Of a stretch of DNA of 64,000 nucleotides, positions 9,329-17,507 are shown piece by piece (position 1 is the stretch's first letter; every line of letters starts with the position of its first letter). Source of the stretch: Pseudalgibacter alginicilyticus (GTDB taxonomy: Bacteria > Bacteroidota > Bacteroidia > Flavobacteriales > Flavobacteriaceae). The stretch spans positions 2,542,001 to 2,606,000 of the forward strand of contig NZ_CP012898.1 of assembly GCF_001310225.1 (NCBI RefSeq). Direction: 5' to 3'. Under the pieces are notes generated by a model. The model was not told the origin of the DNA and ran no database searches. It saw nothing but the letters and a program-made list of their open reading frames with translations. Made by a program: the position numbers and the translations under genes.

Positions 9329-10634
9329 TTTTTTTACTGTTTTGAGGTTTTCTTCGGTTATTTTTCTTTCTATTATTTTGGTTAGAATTATTTTTATTTG
9401 AATTGTTAGTATTTGTTTTCTTTCTATTTTGATTATTCCTGTTTGAATTGTTTGAATTTGGATTGTTTTTATTGGCACTTGGTCCAACATTTTTATTTCC
9501 CGACTTTGCTTTTCTTCTATTGTTTTTACGTTTATTATTGCGTTTTGGACTATCAAAACGTGTTAAACTATCTTGACCAACAACGTTTTCAAACTCTGTT
9601 TTAGTATCTTCAATTAGATCAGAAGCATATTCTTCTAAGCTAATAACTTTTTCATTTTTCTTATTTAAGCTAATAATTTCATTGGCTTGTGCTGTTGTTA
9701 TTTTATGCCAATTCATCCATTCACCTTCATAAGCATACCACATATGACCCTTGAAAATATCGGTTTTTTGACAAACAGCTGTCCCTTTTTCCGTTCTAAG
9801 TTTAATATCTGTTTTCGGAAAACTTTTTAAGGCATCCAAATAACTATCCAACTCATAATTTAAACAGCATTTTAATTTACCACATTGTCCTGCTAATTTT
9901 TGAGGATTTAAAGATAATTGCTGATATCTTGCTGCTGAAGTACTTACAGAACGAAAGTCCGTTAACCATGTGGAACAACATAATTCGCGTCCACAAGAGC
10001 CAATACCACCAAGTCTGGCTGCTTCTTGACGAAAACCAACTTGTTTCATTTCAATACGGGTTCTAAACTCACGTGCAAATACTTTAATGAGTTCTCTAAA
10101 ATCTACGCGTTCTTCTGCGGTATAATAAAAAGTAGCTTTACTAGCATCACCTTGAAATTCAATATCCGAAATCTTCATTTGAAGTTTTAAATCGATAGCA
10201 AACTGCCGGGCTTTCACCTTCATTGGCTCCTCTTTATCACGAGCTTCACTCCAAACATCAATATCCCGCTGACTAGCCTTTCTATAAATTTTTAAAATAT
10301 CATCAGCTTTTTCAGAAATATTTTTGCGTTTCATTTGAATACGCACCAATTCTCCCGTAAGGGTAACCATACCAATATCATGTCCAGATGCTGCTTGAGT
10401 AGCAACAATATCACCAATACTTAAAGTTAAGTTTTCAAGATTTTTATAGTATTCTTTTCTGCCGTTTTTAAAGCGAACTTCCACCCAATCAAAAGGTTTT
10501 TCGCCATTAGGCAATGACATATTAGACAACCAATCAAAAACAGTTAGTTTATTACAACTATCAGTACCACAAGTACCATTGTTTTTACAGCCTTTTGGCT
10601 GGCCGTCTTTAGTTGAGCAACTTGCACAAGACAT
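9315..10634 (-). CDS. ricT: RicT (YaaT)-like PSP1-domain protein
   Basis: 439 residues. The PSP1 core (roughly residues 80-290) contains the cysteine motifs GSCGRELCCSTW and GQCGKLKCCLNYE, and the N-terminus adds cysteines 3, 6, 16, 22 and 27. In Bacillus the Ric proteins form a complex with 4Fe-4S clusters that helps RNase Y mature mRNA. The role in Bacteroidota is not established. The last ~75 residues are almost entirely Lys, Asn and Arg, a disordered basic tail that could bind RNA. The start is placed at MSCASCS (10634), where orthologues begin; an ATG 54 bases upstream (10688) is possible. First gene of the ricT-gldH-PBP1A operon. Confidence 0.88.
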   Translation of the reverse strand: MSCASCSTKDGQPKGCKNNGTCGTDSCNKLTVFDWLSNMSLPNGEKPFDWVEVRFKNGRKEYYKNLENLTLSIGDIVATQAASGHDIGMVTLTGELVRIQMKRKNISEKADDILKIYRKASQRDIDVWSEARDKEEPMKVKARQFAIDLKLQMKISDIEFQGDASKATFYYTAEERVDFRELIKVFAREFRTRIEMKQVGFRQEAARLGGIGSCGRELCCSTWLTDFRSVSTSAARYQQLSLNPQKLAGQCGKLKCCLNYELDSYLDALKSFPKTDIKLRTEKGTAVCQKTDIFKGHMWYAYEGEWMNWHKITTAQANEIISLNKKNEKVISLEEYASDLIEDTKTEFENVVGQDSLTRFDSPKRNNKRKNNRRKAKSGNKNVGPSANKNNPNSNNSNRNNQNRKKTNTNNSNKNNSNQNNRKKNNRRKPQNSKKNAAE

Positions 10635-10819
10635 ATATTTTATATATTGATTCCAATTAAAACTAAGTTTTAACGGAAGAAGGTTCATAAATCATTTAAT
10701 TTCCCTCCTGATAAATAGTGGGAATGGCAATTCAACAGAACTATTTTAAAACAGGTTTCAAATAAATATTCTCGACGTAAAGATAAGATTATTATACTGA
10801 CATTAAAAAAAGGCAAGAA

Positions 10820-11050
10820 TTAAATGTTTTTAACACTAATAATTTTAACAGGACAAGCTTTTGCTGCATTATCAGAATCTTCAAAAATTGAATCATCATT
10901 AGACTTTAATGTAAAAAAACCTTTTTTATTATTAGCTTGTAACAAGACTGTTTTACCATCTTTTTTAGACATTTGAAATTGGTTTGGAGCCAATTCAACA
11001 CAATAATTACAGCCTATACATTTATTACGTTGTAAGGTAATAATAACCAT
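10820..11050 (-). CDS. 4Fe-4S ferredoxin, single cluster
   Basis: 76 residues with CIGCNYC (Cys11, Cys14, Cys17) and a fourth Cys in AKACPVK near the C-terminus, enough for one 4Fe-4S cluster. The middle segment is longer than in two-cluster ferredoxins. It is a small cytoplasmic electron carrier. Its ATG overlaps the stop of the upstream TrhP gene by one base, so it is almost certainly translated together with it; TrhP proteins carry an iron-sulfur cluster, so a direct donor role is an attractive inference. No terminator hairpin is evident after it. Confidence 0.88.
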   Translation of the reverse strand: MVIITLQRNKCIGCNYCVELAPNQFQMSKKDGKTVLLQANNKKGFFTLKSNDDSIFEDSDNAAKACPVKIISVKNI

Positions 11051-12294
11051 TAGGCCTCTACTTTATTTTCAACAATTTTATACAACTTGTCAGATTGTCT
11101 TATTCTAAAAGGCAAAGGTATAGTAACCATATCACCTTTCGTCCCTACATTTAATTCCTGATCGTTAACCAATAACTCGTTAACCACAAATTCTTTTGCA
11201 CCTGTTGTTGGCCCGGTAACTAAAACTGTATCGCCAATATTAATATTATAAGCTTCAATTTTAAACTCACCAACTTTTGCTTTTGGAAAGAAATGAGTAC
11301 CTTTTCCTATATAAACCTTTTTTTGTGTAGCATGCGAACCAGAACCCTTACTCCATTCTCCAAGTTTTTGGCCTAAGTAATAACCACTCCAAAAACCTCG
11401 ATTATAAACTGTTTCTAAGGTTTGCATCCATGAAATAACCTGATCTTTACTATAGCTACCATTTTCAATAGCATCTATGGCTTCTCTGTAACATTTAATA
11501 ACTTTTGCTACATATTCTGGTGCCCTTCCTCGCCCTTCAATTTTTAAAACTTTTATACCAGCATCAACAACCTCTTGTAAAAAATCAATGGTACATAAAT
11601 CTTTTGGAGACATAATATATTCATTATCCAACTCCATTTCAAAACCTGTTTCTTGATCAATTACCGTGTATTTTTTTCGGCAATTTTGTTTGCAAGCTCC
11701 TCTATTTGCTGAAGAATTTTGCGAATGCAAACTCATATAACACTTACCAGAAACCGCCATGCAAAGTGCTCCGTGACCAAATATTTCTATCTCAACCAAT
11801 TTACCTGATGGACCTTTAATTTGTTCCTTTTCAATTTGTTCCGTAATTTTTTTCACTTGACGCAAACTCAATTCCCTACTTAGCACCATTGTATCTGCAA
11901 ATAAAGCGTAAAACTTTACCGTTTCAATGTTGGTAACATTAATTTGAGTTGAAATATGAACTTCCATATTAGCTTCTCTCGCCATTGAAATGACAGCTTG
12001 ATCCATAGCAATAACCGCGGTAATATCAGCCTGTTTTGCTTTTTTAAGCAATGTTTTTACAATAGAAAGATCATGGTCGTAGATAATCGTATTTAGCGTT
12101 AAATAACTACGAACATATTTTGCTTTGCAACGTTTTGAAATTTCAGGCAGATCATCTAAAGTAAAATTTATAGAAGCTCGAGCACGCATATTCAACTGTT
12201 CAACACCAAAATAAACAGAATCTGCTCCATTATCTAAAGCCGCCTGAAGAGATTCAAAATTTCCTGCAGGTGCCATTAATTCTATTTTTTGCAT
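11050..12294 (-). CDS. trhP: Peptidase U32 family protein, probable tRNA U34 hydroxylation protein TrhP
   Basis: 414 residues of the U32 family, which despite the name includes RNA- and quinone-hydroxylating iron-sulfur enzymes. The N-terminus MQKIELMAPAGNFESL opens the TIM-barrel part. Four conserved cysteines (ALCMAVSGKC and GACKQNC, about residues 178-205) are the expected cluster ligands. In E. coli TrhP (YegQ) makes 5-hydroxyuridine at tRNA position 34 using prephenate, in parallel with oxygen-dependent TrhO. Here trhO is only 9 bases upstream in the same operon, which favours TrhP over the UbiU/UbiV-type relatives. A ferredoxin gene overlaps the end. Confidence 0.8.
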   Translation of the reverse strand: MQKIELMAPAGNFESLQAALDNGADSVYFGVEQLNMRARASINFTLDDLPEISKRCKAKYVRSYLTLNTIIYDHDLSIVKTLLKKAKQADITAVIAMDQAVISMAREANMEVHISTQINVTNIETVKFYALFADTMVLSRELSLRQVKKITEQIEKEQIKGPSGKLVEIEIFGHGALCMAVSGKCYMSLHSQNSSANRGACKQNCRKKYTVIDQETGFEMELDNEYIMSPKDLCTIDFLQEVVDAGIKVLKIEGRGRAPEYVAKVIKCYREAIDAIENGSYSKDQVISWMQTLETVYNRGFWSGYYLGQKLGEWSKGSGSHATQKKVYIGKGTHFFPKAKVGEFKIEAYNINIGDTVLVTGPTTGAKEFVVNELLVNDQELNVGTKGDMVTIPLPFRIRQSDKLYKIVENKVEA

Positions 12295-12303
12295 CTCTTT
12301 AGT

Positions 12304-13377
12304 TTATTTATTATCTACTTTGAGAGTCTCAAAAATATTCCTTAAATCTTTTTTATAAGGCAGATGGTCAGCACGACCTTTTTTGAATATATCGTTACTA
12401 TTGCCCTGTCCTTTTCTCAGGGCTTTTTGTTCTTCAAAAGGCAGCGCATGAATTTCTTTACAGGTTGTAGAGCAGCAATTATCCATTTCTACTTTACAAT
12501 CATCACATTGAATAAACAATAAATGACAAGCATCATTAGCACAATTGGTATGAATATCTGCTGGTTTTCCACATTGATGACAACAAGCAATCACATCATC
12601 ACTTATTTTTTCGGCACGGCGTTCATCAAAAACAAAATTCTTTCCTAAAAATTTATTTTCAAGGTTTTGCTCTTTAATTTGTCGTGTGTATTCAATAATA
12701 CCTCCTTCAAGCTGAAATACGTTTTTAAAACCCTTATGTTTAAAATAAGCACTGGCTTTTTCGCAACGAATACCACCAGTACAATACATTACTAATTTTT
12801 TATCTTCTTTGTGAGTTTTTAAATCGTCTTCAATAATATCTAAAGATTCTCTAAAAGTATCCACATCTGGCGTAACGGCATTTTTGAAATGACCTATTTC
12901 GCTTTCGTAATGGTTTCGCATATCCACCAATACTGTGTTTTCATCTTCAATTAAATTATTAAATTCTTCTGCACTTACATGAATACCTTTATTAGTAACA
13001 TCAAAAGTGGTATCGTTTAAACCATCAGCTACAATTTTTTCACGAACTTTTACTTTTAGTTTTAAAAAGGACTTATTGTCTTGCTCCACAGCAATATTCA
13101 AACGAATATCCTTTAAAAAATCAATCCCATCTAAATGATTTTTAAATTCGTTAAATCGATCAGCTGGAAGTGATAATTGGGCATTTATACCTTCATGTGC
13201 TATGTAAATTCTACCTAAAACATCTAAAGCGTCCCAAGTTATAAATAAATGATCTCGTAAAACTTGAGGGTTATCTATTTTGGCATATTGATAAAAAGAA
13301 AGTGTTAATCGACTCTTTCCTACTTGGTCAATTAATTCAGCTCTTTCTTTTGCACTTAATTTATTGTACAGTTGCAT
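12304..13377 (-). CDS. trhO: Rhodanese-domain tRNA uridine(34) hydroxylase TrhO
   Basis: 357 residues: N-terminal acylphosphatase-like domain, rhodanese domain with CTGGIRCEKA (Cys199 and Cys205), and a cysteine-rich C-terminal region (CCHQC, CDDC, CCSTTC) that probably binds zinc. TrhO (YceA) uses molecular oxygen to hydroxylate U34 of tRNAs, giving ho5U, the precursor of mo5U/cmo5U wobble bases. It is first gene of the trhO-trhP-ferredoxin operon. A well-formed Bacteroidota promoter is seen at 13418-13447, placing the start of transcription about 35 bases before the ATG. Confidence 0.92.
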   Translation of the reverse strand: MQLYNKLSAKERAELIDQVGKSRLTLSFYQYAKIDNPQVLRDHLFITWDALDVLGRIYIAHEGINAQLSLPADRFNEFKNHLDGIDFLKDIRLNIAVEQDNKSFLKLKVKVREKIVADGLNDTTFDVTNKGIHVSAEEFNNLIEDENTVLVDMRNHYESEIGHFKNAVTPDVDTFRESLDIIEDDLKTHKEDKKLVMYCTGGIRCEKASAYFKHKGFKNVFQLEGGIIEYTRQIKEQNLENKFLGKNFVFDERRAEKISDDVIACCHQCGKPADIHTNCANDACHLLFIQCDDCKVEMDNCCSTTCKEIHALPFEEQKALRKGQGNSNDIFKKGRADHLPYKKDLRNIFETLKVDNK

Positions 13378-13417
13378 GCTATACTAATTTTTAAGGTTAT
13401 AGAAATATTTTAAAAAG

Positions 13418-13447
13418 CAAAAGTACAATTTTATGATAAGGTCACAA
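13418..13447 (-). promoter_or_regulatory. Promoter of trhO-trhP-ferredoxin
   Basis: On the minus strand TTG (13445-13447) is followed, after exactly 19 bases, by TACTTTTG (13418-13425), a full match to the Bacteroidota -7 element TAnnTTTG. Confidence 0.6.
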
Positions 13448-13456
13448 TTTATTGAA

Positions 13457-13492
13457 TAAAAAAAGCACTTCCATGAGGTAAGAAGTGCTTTT
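13457..13492 (-). terminator. Intrinsic terminator upstream of trhO, reading leftward
   Basis: A 10-bp stem (13461-13470 with 13483-13492) closes a 12-base loop, followed on the minus strand by a run of seven T. It cannot end any annotated coding transcript, because it sits just before the trhO promoter. It therefore implies a short transcript starting within the following ~200 bases. Confidence 0.7.
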
Positions 13493-13608
13493 CCTGATTA
13501 ACCCGTAAAAAAAATTACCTTAAAATCAATTAAAAATGTTTCAAGTTAACCTTAACATACTTTCAATATCCGTAGAAACAGTAACTGAAATACCAATGGG
13601 TTAATAGG
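13493..13608 (-). ncRNA. Candidate structured small RNA, possibly 6S-Flavo-like
   Basis: Two distant segments, 13598-13608 and 13493-13504, can pair on the minus strand as an 11-bp stem with one bulged base. They enclose about 93 AT-rich bases that contain a smaller GTTTC/GAAAC helix, giving a closing stem, a wide internal bubble and an apical arm. The 3' end runs straight into an intrinsic terminator (13457-13492) that no other gene needs. Overall size (about 116 bases plus terminator) and architecture fit the 6S-type RNA family predicted in flavobacteria, but I could not compare with a covariance model. No convincing promoter consensus was found for it; a TTG-N-TATCCAAT pair near 13616-13642 is the best available. 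Confidence 0.4.
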
Positions 13609-13744
13609 CATTAATTGGATAAAATTCTTGGGTAAAACAATTTTGTCTTACCCTCAAATTTAATTTGGGATAGATTTCATAGCAAAAATTTTCCCGCGTT
13701 TATTATTATAGATGCAAAATGTGTAAAAAGGTTGCGTTATAAAA

Positions 13745-13775
13745 TTGTATGGTGACAAAAGTTATAGTAATTTAG
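13745..13775 (+). promoter_or_regulatory. Candidate recA promoter
   Basis: TTGT (13745-13748) and TAATTTAG (13768-13775, seven of eight matches to TAnnTTTG) are separated by 19 bases; the ATG follows 30 bases later. No SOS-box-like palindrome was recognised. Confidence 0.5.
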
Positions 13776-13805
13776 CAGACATTACTTCAGAAAAAATAAA
13801 CAGAA

Positions 13806-14825
13806 ATGAGCAGCGAAAAAGAAGCAAAATTAAAAGCACTAAAACTTACATTAGATAAATTAGATAAAGCGTACGGCAAAGGTACTGTAATGAAAATGAG
13901 TGATGCAGCAGTAGTTGATGTAGAAGCTATTTCATCAGGATCATTAGGGTTAGATATTGCATTAGGCGTTGGTGGCTACCCTCGTGGTAGAGTCATAGAA
14001 ATATATGGACCGGAATCGTCGGGTAAAACCACGTTAACATTACACGCAATTGCCGAAGCTCAAAAAGCTGGAGGGATTGCTGCTTTTATTGATGCAGAAC
14101 ATGCTTTTGATAGATATTATGCTAAAAACTTAGGCGTGGATATTGACAATTTAATTATTTCTCAACCAGACAATGGGGAGCAAGCATTAGAAATTGCTGA
14201 CAATTTAATCCGTTCTGGTGCTATTGATATTGTAGTTATCGATTCCGTTGCCGCTTTAACACCAAAAAGTGAGATTGAAGGCGAGATGGGCGACTCCAAG
14301 ATGGGATTGCACGCACGTTTAATGTCTCAAGCCTTAAGAAAACTAACAGGCTCTATTAGTAAAACTAATTGTACCGTAATTTTTATTAACCAATTACGTG
14401 AAAAAATTGGAGTTATGTTTGGAAACCCTGAAACAACAACAGGTGGTAACGCCTTAAAGTTTTATGCTTCAGTAAGACTGGACATTCGTCGTTCAACTCA
14501 AATTAAAGATAGTGGTGGTTCCGTTTTAGGAAATAAAACCAGAGTAAAAGTGGTTAAAAATAAAGTAGCACCACCTTTTAAAATGGCTGAATTTGATATT
14601 ATGTACGGTGAAGGCGTAAGCAAAGTGGGTGAAGTATTAGACATAGCTGTTGAAAATGAAATTGTTAAAAAAAGTGGATCTTGGTTTAGTTATGAAGACA
14701 CCAAACTTGGTCAGGGTAGAGATGCCGTAAAAGCCCTTATAAAGGATAATCCTGAACTTATGGAAGAACTAGAAGCTAAGGTACGAGTTATAGCCAAAGC
14801 TGCTAACAGTGATGGAGACGAATAG
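13806..14825 (+). CDS. recA: Recombinase RecA
   Basis: 339 residues; ATP-dependent strand-exchange protein of homologous recombination that also triggers LexA-type self-cleavage. Walker A is GPESSGKT at residues 68-75, and the segment [27 protein letters not shown] holds DNA-binding loop L1 and the start of L2. Length and motifs are complete. The monocistronic unit has its own promoter upstream and a perfect 21-bp terminator hairpin 12 bases past the stop codon. Confidence 0.98.
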   Translation: MSSEKEAKLKALKLTLDKLDKAYGKGTVMKMSDAAVVDVEAISSGSLGLDIALGVGGYPRGRVIEIYGPESSGKTTLTLHAIAEAQKAGGIAAFIDAEHAFDRYYAKNLGVDIDNLIISQPDNGEQALEIADNLIRSGAIDIVVIDSVAALTPKSEIEGEMGDSKMGLHARLMSQALRKLTGSISKTNCTVIFINQLREKIGVMFGNPETTTGGNALKFYASVRLDIRRSTQIKDSGGSVLGNKTRVKVVKNKVAPPFKMAEFDIMYGEGVSKVGEVLDIAVENEIVKKSGSWFSYEDTKLGQGRDAVKALIKDNPELMEELEAKVRVIAKAANSDGDE

Positions 14826-14837
14826 TCATTACCTAGT

Positions 14838-14882
14838 ATTAAAACAAAAATTCCCGATAAAATCGGGAATTTTTGTTTTAAT
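14838..14882. terminator. recA terminator, perfect 21-bp hairpin
   Basis: Arms 14838-14858 and 14862-14882 pair without a mismatch around AAA, and the stem has a GC core (CCCGAT/ATCGGG) and a T-rich 3' arm on the plus strand. Confidence 0.9.
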
Positions 14883-14947
14883 ACGCAACCTTTTTTATTT
14901 GTATGCATCTTAAAGAAAAACATATTATAAAAAAGAAATTTAAAAAA

Positions 14948-15361
14948 ATGAAAAAGTTTTTAATTTTGAGTTTGACGCTCATTTTTTTGGCGTCTTGTAA
15001 TGTTAACGATGATGATAACTACAATTACAGCTTTGACGTTTTACCTATTGAAAGTGTGGATATTCCAGATGAATTTACTTTAGGAGAAACCTACCCTATT
15101 ACAGTAGAATATTTAAGACCAACAAGTTGTCATGTATTTAACGATTTTTACTATTACAAAGAAAATAACGAACGTACCGTTGCCGTTATAAATGTTAATT
15201 ATGACAGAAGTGATTGCGAAGATTTGGAAGACGAAATAACAAGTGCTACATTTAATTTTCAAGTGACAGGAAATGGCTCTTATATCTTTAAATTTTGGCA
15301 AGGAAAAGATGAGAATGATGAAGACCAATATTTAAGCATCGAAGTGCCTGTAGTGGAATAA
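14948..15361 (+). CDS. Putative lipoprotein of unknown function
   Basis: 137 residues from the ATG at 14948, chosen because a lipoprotein signal begins there (lipobox LASC, Cys17); a longer frame from 14903 only adds a lysine-rich stretch. The mature part starts with an Asp-rich linker and is predicted to be mostly beta strands, with two cysteines (in TSCHVF and RSDCED) that could form a disulfide. It probably sits in the periplasm or outer membrane. I do not recognise a named family. It lies 18 bases before an ECF sigma factor gene and may belong to the same operon. Confidence 0.75.
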   Translation: MKKFLILSLTLIFLASCNVNDDDNYNYSFDVLPIESVDIPDEFTLGETYPITVEYLRPTSCHVFNDFYYYKENNERTVAVINVNYDRSDCEDLEDEITSATFNFQVTGNGSYIFKFWQGKDENDEDQYLSIEVPVVE

Positions 15362-15378
15362 TTAACATTAATTAATAC

Positions 15379-15930
15379 ATGTTCAATTTGAGTTTAAATC
15401 AACTCATAGAAAATTGTAAGAGTAATGATACTAAAGCACAAGGAGAATTATATAAACTCTATTCGAGTAAATTATTTTCAATCTGCTTGAAGTATTCGCG
15501 AAACTATGCCGAAGCCGAAGACAACCTGCAAGACGCATTTTTAACAATTTTCGATAAAATTGAACAATATAAACACAAAGGTTCATTTGAAGGTTGGATA
15601 AAACGCATTACAGTTAATACAGTAATGCAACGTTATAGAAAAGAAAAGGTATTTGATATTGTAAATGAAAATATTGCTGAAGAGGTCGTTGTAGATATTG
15701 ATGAAGAATCTATTTCTATGGATTTTCTTCTAAAAAGTATTCAAGAACTACCCGATAGATACAGATTGGTTTTCAACCTATATGTTTTAGATGGATATTC
15801 ACATAAAGAGATAGCAAACCTTCTCAATATTAACATTGGAACATCTAAATCTAATTTAGCAAGAGCTAGACAACAGTTGAAGGAAACCGTAGAAAATTAT
15901 AAAGCTAACAATAGCTTACAGTCATTATAA
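15379..15930 (+). CDS. RNA polymerase ECF sigma factor (sigma-70 family)
   Basis: 183 residues. Region 2 spans about residues 20-95 (AEAEDNLQDAFLTIFDKIEQYKHKG...RITVNTVMQRYRK) and region 4, a helix-turn-helix, spans about 120-175 (LPDRYRLVFNLYVLDGYSHKEIANLL). No region 3 or C-terminal extension is present, as expected for group 4 sigma factors. It directs a small regulon, often envelope related. The next gene starts immediately after the stop and encodes a membrane protein that is the likely regulator of its activity. Confidence 0.93.
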   Translation: MFNLSLNQLIENCKSNDTKAQGELYKLYSSKLFSICLKYSRNYAEAEDNLQDAFLTIFDKIEQYKHKGSFEGWIKRITVNTVMQRYRKEKVFDIVNENIAEEVVVDIDEESISMDFLLKSIQELPDRYRLVFNLYVLDGYSHKEIANLLNINIGTSKSNLARARQQLKETVENYKANNSLQSL

Positions 15931-17421
15931 ATGAGTGATAAGAAAAATATAGACCGATTATTTCAAGAATGCTTCAAAGACTTTGAAGCAATACCTAACG
16001 ATGCCGTTTGGAATAATATTGAAGCAAAATTGCAACAAAAAAACAAAAAGCATAAAGTAATTCCTATTTGGTGGCGTTACGTTGGTATAGCTGCGCTTTT
16101 ATTACTTCTTTTAACTGTTGGAAATAGTTTTTTAGATGATACTACAAATATCATTCCTTCAAATAATGTAGTAGATACTCAAAACACTACACGTAGTAGT
16201 ACTACAAAAACTAATGAAAATAAAACCACAATTTCTGTTACTACAGATGTTAATCCAACTAAAAATAATGATAACTCTATTAGTAACAAAAACGTTTCAA
16301 ATTCCTCTTTAAAAAATGAATTTAGCACAGGTAAAAATGAAGCTATTGTTAATCATTCAGATGAAGATACACAACTAAAAAATAATGGTTTTAACCAAGA
16401 CAAATTACCAAAAATAAACACAGGAAAACCAAAACTTAATATAGAAAACAAAGTAGGAAAAACCACTTATATTGCAAAAAATTTAGAAAAAAATAATTAT
16501 AACCTACCTGAAAAAGAATCAAAGCTTCCCAATAGTGAAGAAGGCAAGCCTATTCATGATAACAACCCAACGACCATAGCTAATACTCAACCCAAGGAAG
16601 ACAATCAAGTTGCAGAGAACTTAGAAAAAAACAAAGAACCTTCCATTGAAGATTTTTTAAAAAAAACTGAAGAAATTATTGAGGAAGAAAAACAATTAAA
16701 CAGGTGGAGTCTTACACCAAACGCAGCACCTGTATATTTTAATACCTTAAGTGAAGGTTCTTCCATTGGTGGACAGTTTAATAACAACTCCAAAACAGCA
16801 GAAGCCAATATGAGTTATGGTATTTCAGCAAGTTATGCAGTAAATAATAAGTTAAGCATCCGTTCAGGTATTAATAAAGTAAACTTAGGATATAATACAA
16901 ACAATGTAGTTGTTTTTGAAACCTTATCAAAAAGTTCTAGCTCTAGTTTATTAAGCAATGTTAAAGCTTCTTCTCAAAATGCCAATGCTTTAGAGAATGT
17001 AGCTTTAGTAAGTGGAGATAATTTTGAATCTAATGAAGCTGTAAATTTAACATCTAATTCTAAAACATCAATAAATCAATCTTTTGGATATATAGAAGTA
17101 CCCTTAGAAATTCAATACAACCTATTGAATAAAAAATTAGGGGTTAATTTGATTGGAGGATTTAGTTCATTCTTTTTAAGTGATAATGAGTTATTTTCTG
17201 AAGTTGAAGGAAATAGAACCCCCATTGGAGAAGCTACAAACATAAATAACATAAGCTATAGTGCCAATTTTGGACTAGGCTTCCAATATAAATTTACTAA
17301 AAAATTAAATTTGAATTTAGAACCAATGTTCAAATATCAAATTAAAACATTTAACAATACATCTGGTAATTTCACCCCTTATTTCATTGGTGTTTATACC
17401 GGAATCGGATTTAAATTTTAG
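15931..17421 (+). CDS. Membrane-spanning protein with C-terminal beta-barrel-like domain, probable anti-sigma partner
   Basis: 496 residues. The first 45 residues are cytoplasmic-looking and include DAVWNNIEAKL, a pattern common at the N-terminus of Bacteroidota anti-sigma-like proteins. A single hydrophobic helix follows (about 46-65, VGIAALLLLLLTVG). Residues ~70-270 are low-complexity, rich in Asn, Thr, Lys and Glu. The last ~220 residues look like an outer-membrane beta-barrel (alternating strands, GISASYAVNNKLSIRSG, FGLGFQYKF, terminal GIGFKF). There is no gap from the sigma gene. A bridge across the periplasm that senses the outer membrane is an inference from this layout. Two hairpins follow. 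Confidence 0.75.
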   Translation: MSDKKNIDRLFQECFKDFEAIPNDAVWNNIEAKLQQKNKKHKVIPIWWRYVGIAALLLLLLTVGNSFLDDTTNIIPSNNVVDTQNTTRSSTTKTNENKTTISVTTDVNPTKNNDNSISNKNVSNSSLKNEFSTGKNEAIVNHSDEDTQLKNNGFNQDKLPKINTGKPKLNIENKVGKTTYIAKNLEKNNYNLPEKESKLPNSEEGKPIHDNNPTTIANTQPKEDNQVAENLEKNKEPSIEDFLKKTEEIIEEEKQLNRWSLTPNAAPVYFNTLSEGSSIGGQFNNNSKTAEANMSYGISASYAVNNKLSIRSGINKVNLGYNTNNVVVFETLSKSSSSSLLSNVKASSQNANALENVALVSGDNFESNEAVNLTSNSKTSINQSFGYIEVPLEIQYNLLNKKLGVNLIGGFSSFFLSDNELFSEVEGNRTPIGEATNINNISYSANFGLGFQYKFTKKLNLNLEPMFKYQIKTFNNTSGNFTPYFIGVYTGIGFKF

Positions 17422-17438
17422 GTTTTTGGTTAGATCTG

Positions 17439-17474
17439 GATATTGCTTTTTTTACTAACTCGAAAAGCAATATC
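17439..17474. terminator. 12-bp hairpin following the sigma/anti-sigma operon
   Basis: GATATTGCTTTT (17439-17450) pairs with AAAAGCAATATC (17463-17474) around a 12-base loop. It is the first of two tandem hairpins between convergent genes. Confidence 0.6.
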
Positions 17475-17477
17475 GAA

Positions 17478-17507
17478 AAAAAACTGCTCTCCCCAGAGCA
17501 GTTTTTT
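17478..17507. terminator. Bidirectional intrinsic terminator
   Basis: AAAAAACTGCTCT (17478-17490) pairs perfectly with 17495-17507 around CCCC; flanking A and T runs serve both the plus-strand operon and plsC, whose stop codon it touches. Confidence 0.85.

Larger units (their letters stand above)
13378..13805. other. 428-bp divergent intergenic region between trhO and recA
   Basis: From left to right it holds the trhO promoter (13418-13447), an intrinsic terminator reading leftward (13457-13492), a candidate structured RNA (13493-13608), an 11-bp hairpin at 13630-13653 and the recA promoter (13745-13775). No protein-coding frame of interest is present. Confidence 0.7.

Noticed and set aside
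9329-9556. Longer GldH frame with 76 extra N-terminal residues
   Set aside because: It runs through the Asn/Lys tail of ricT in another frame, and the real start is marked by the lipoprotein signal.
13630-13653. Hairpin GGGTAA...TTACCC as part of the candidate small RNA
   Set aside because: It pairs better on the minus strand, but lies upstream of the likely 5' end and may overlap the promoter; kept out of the RNA boundaries.
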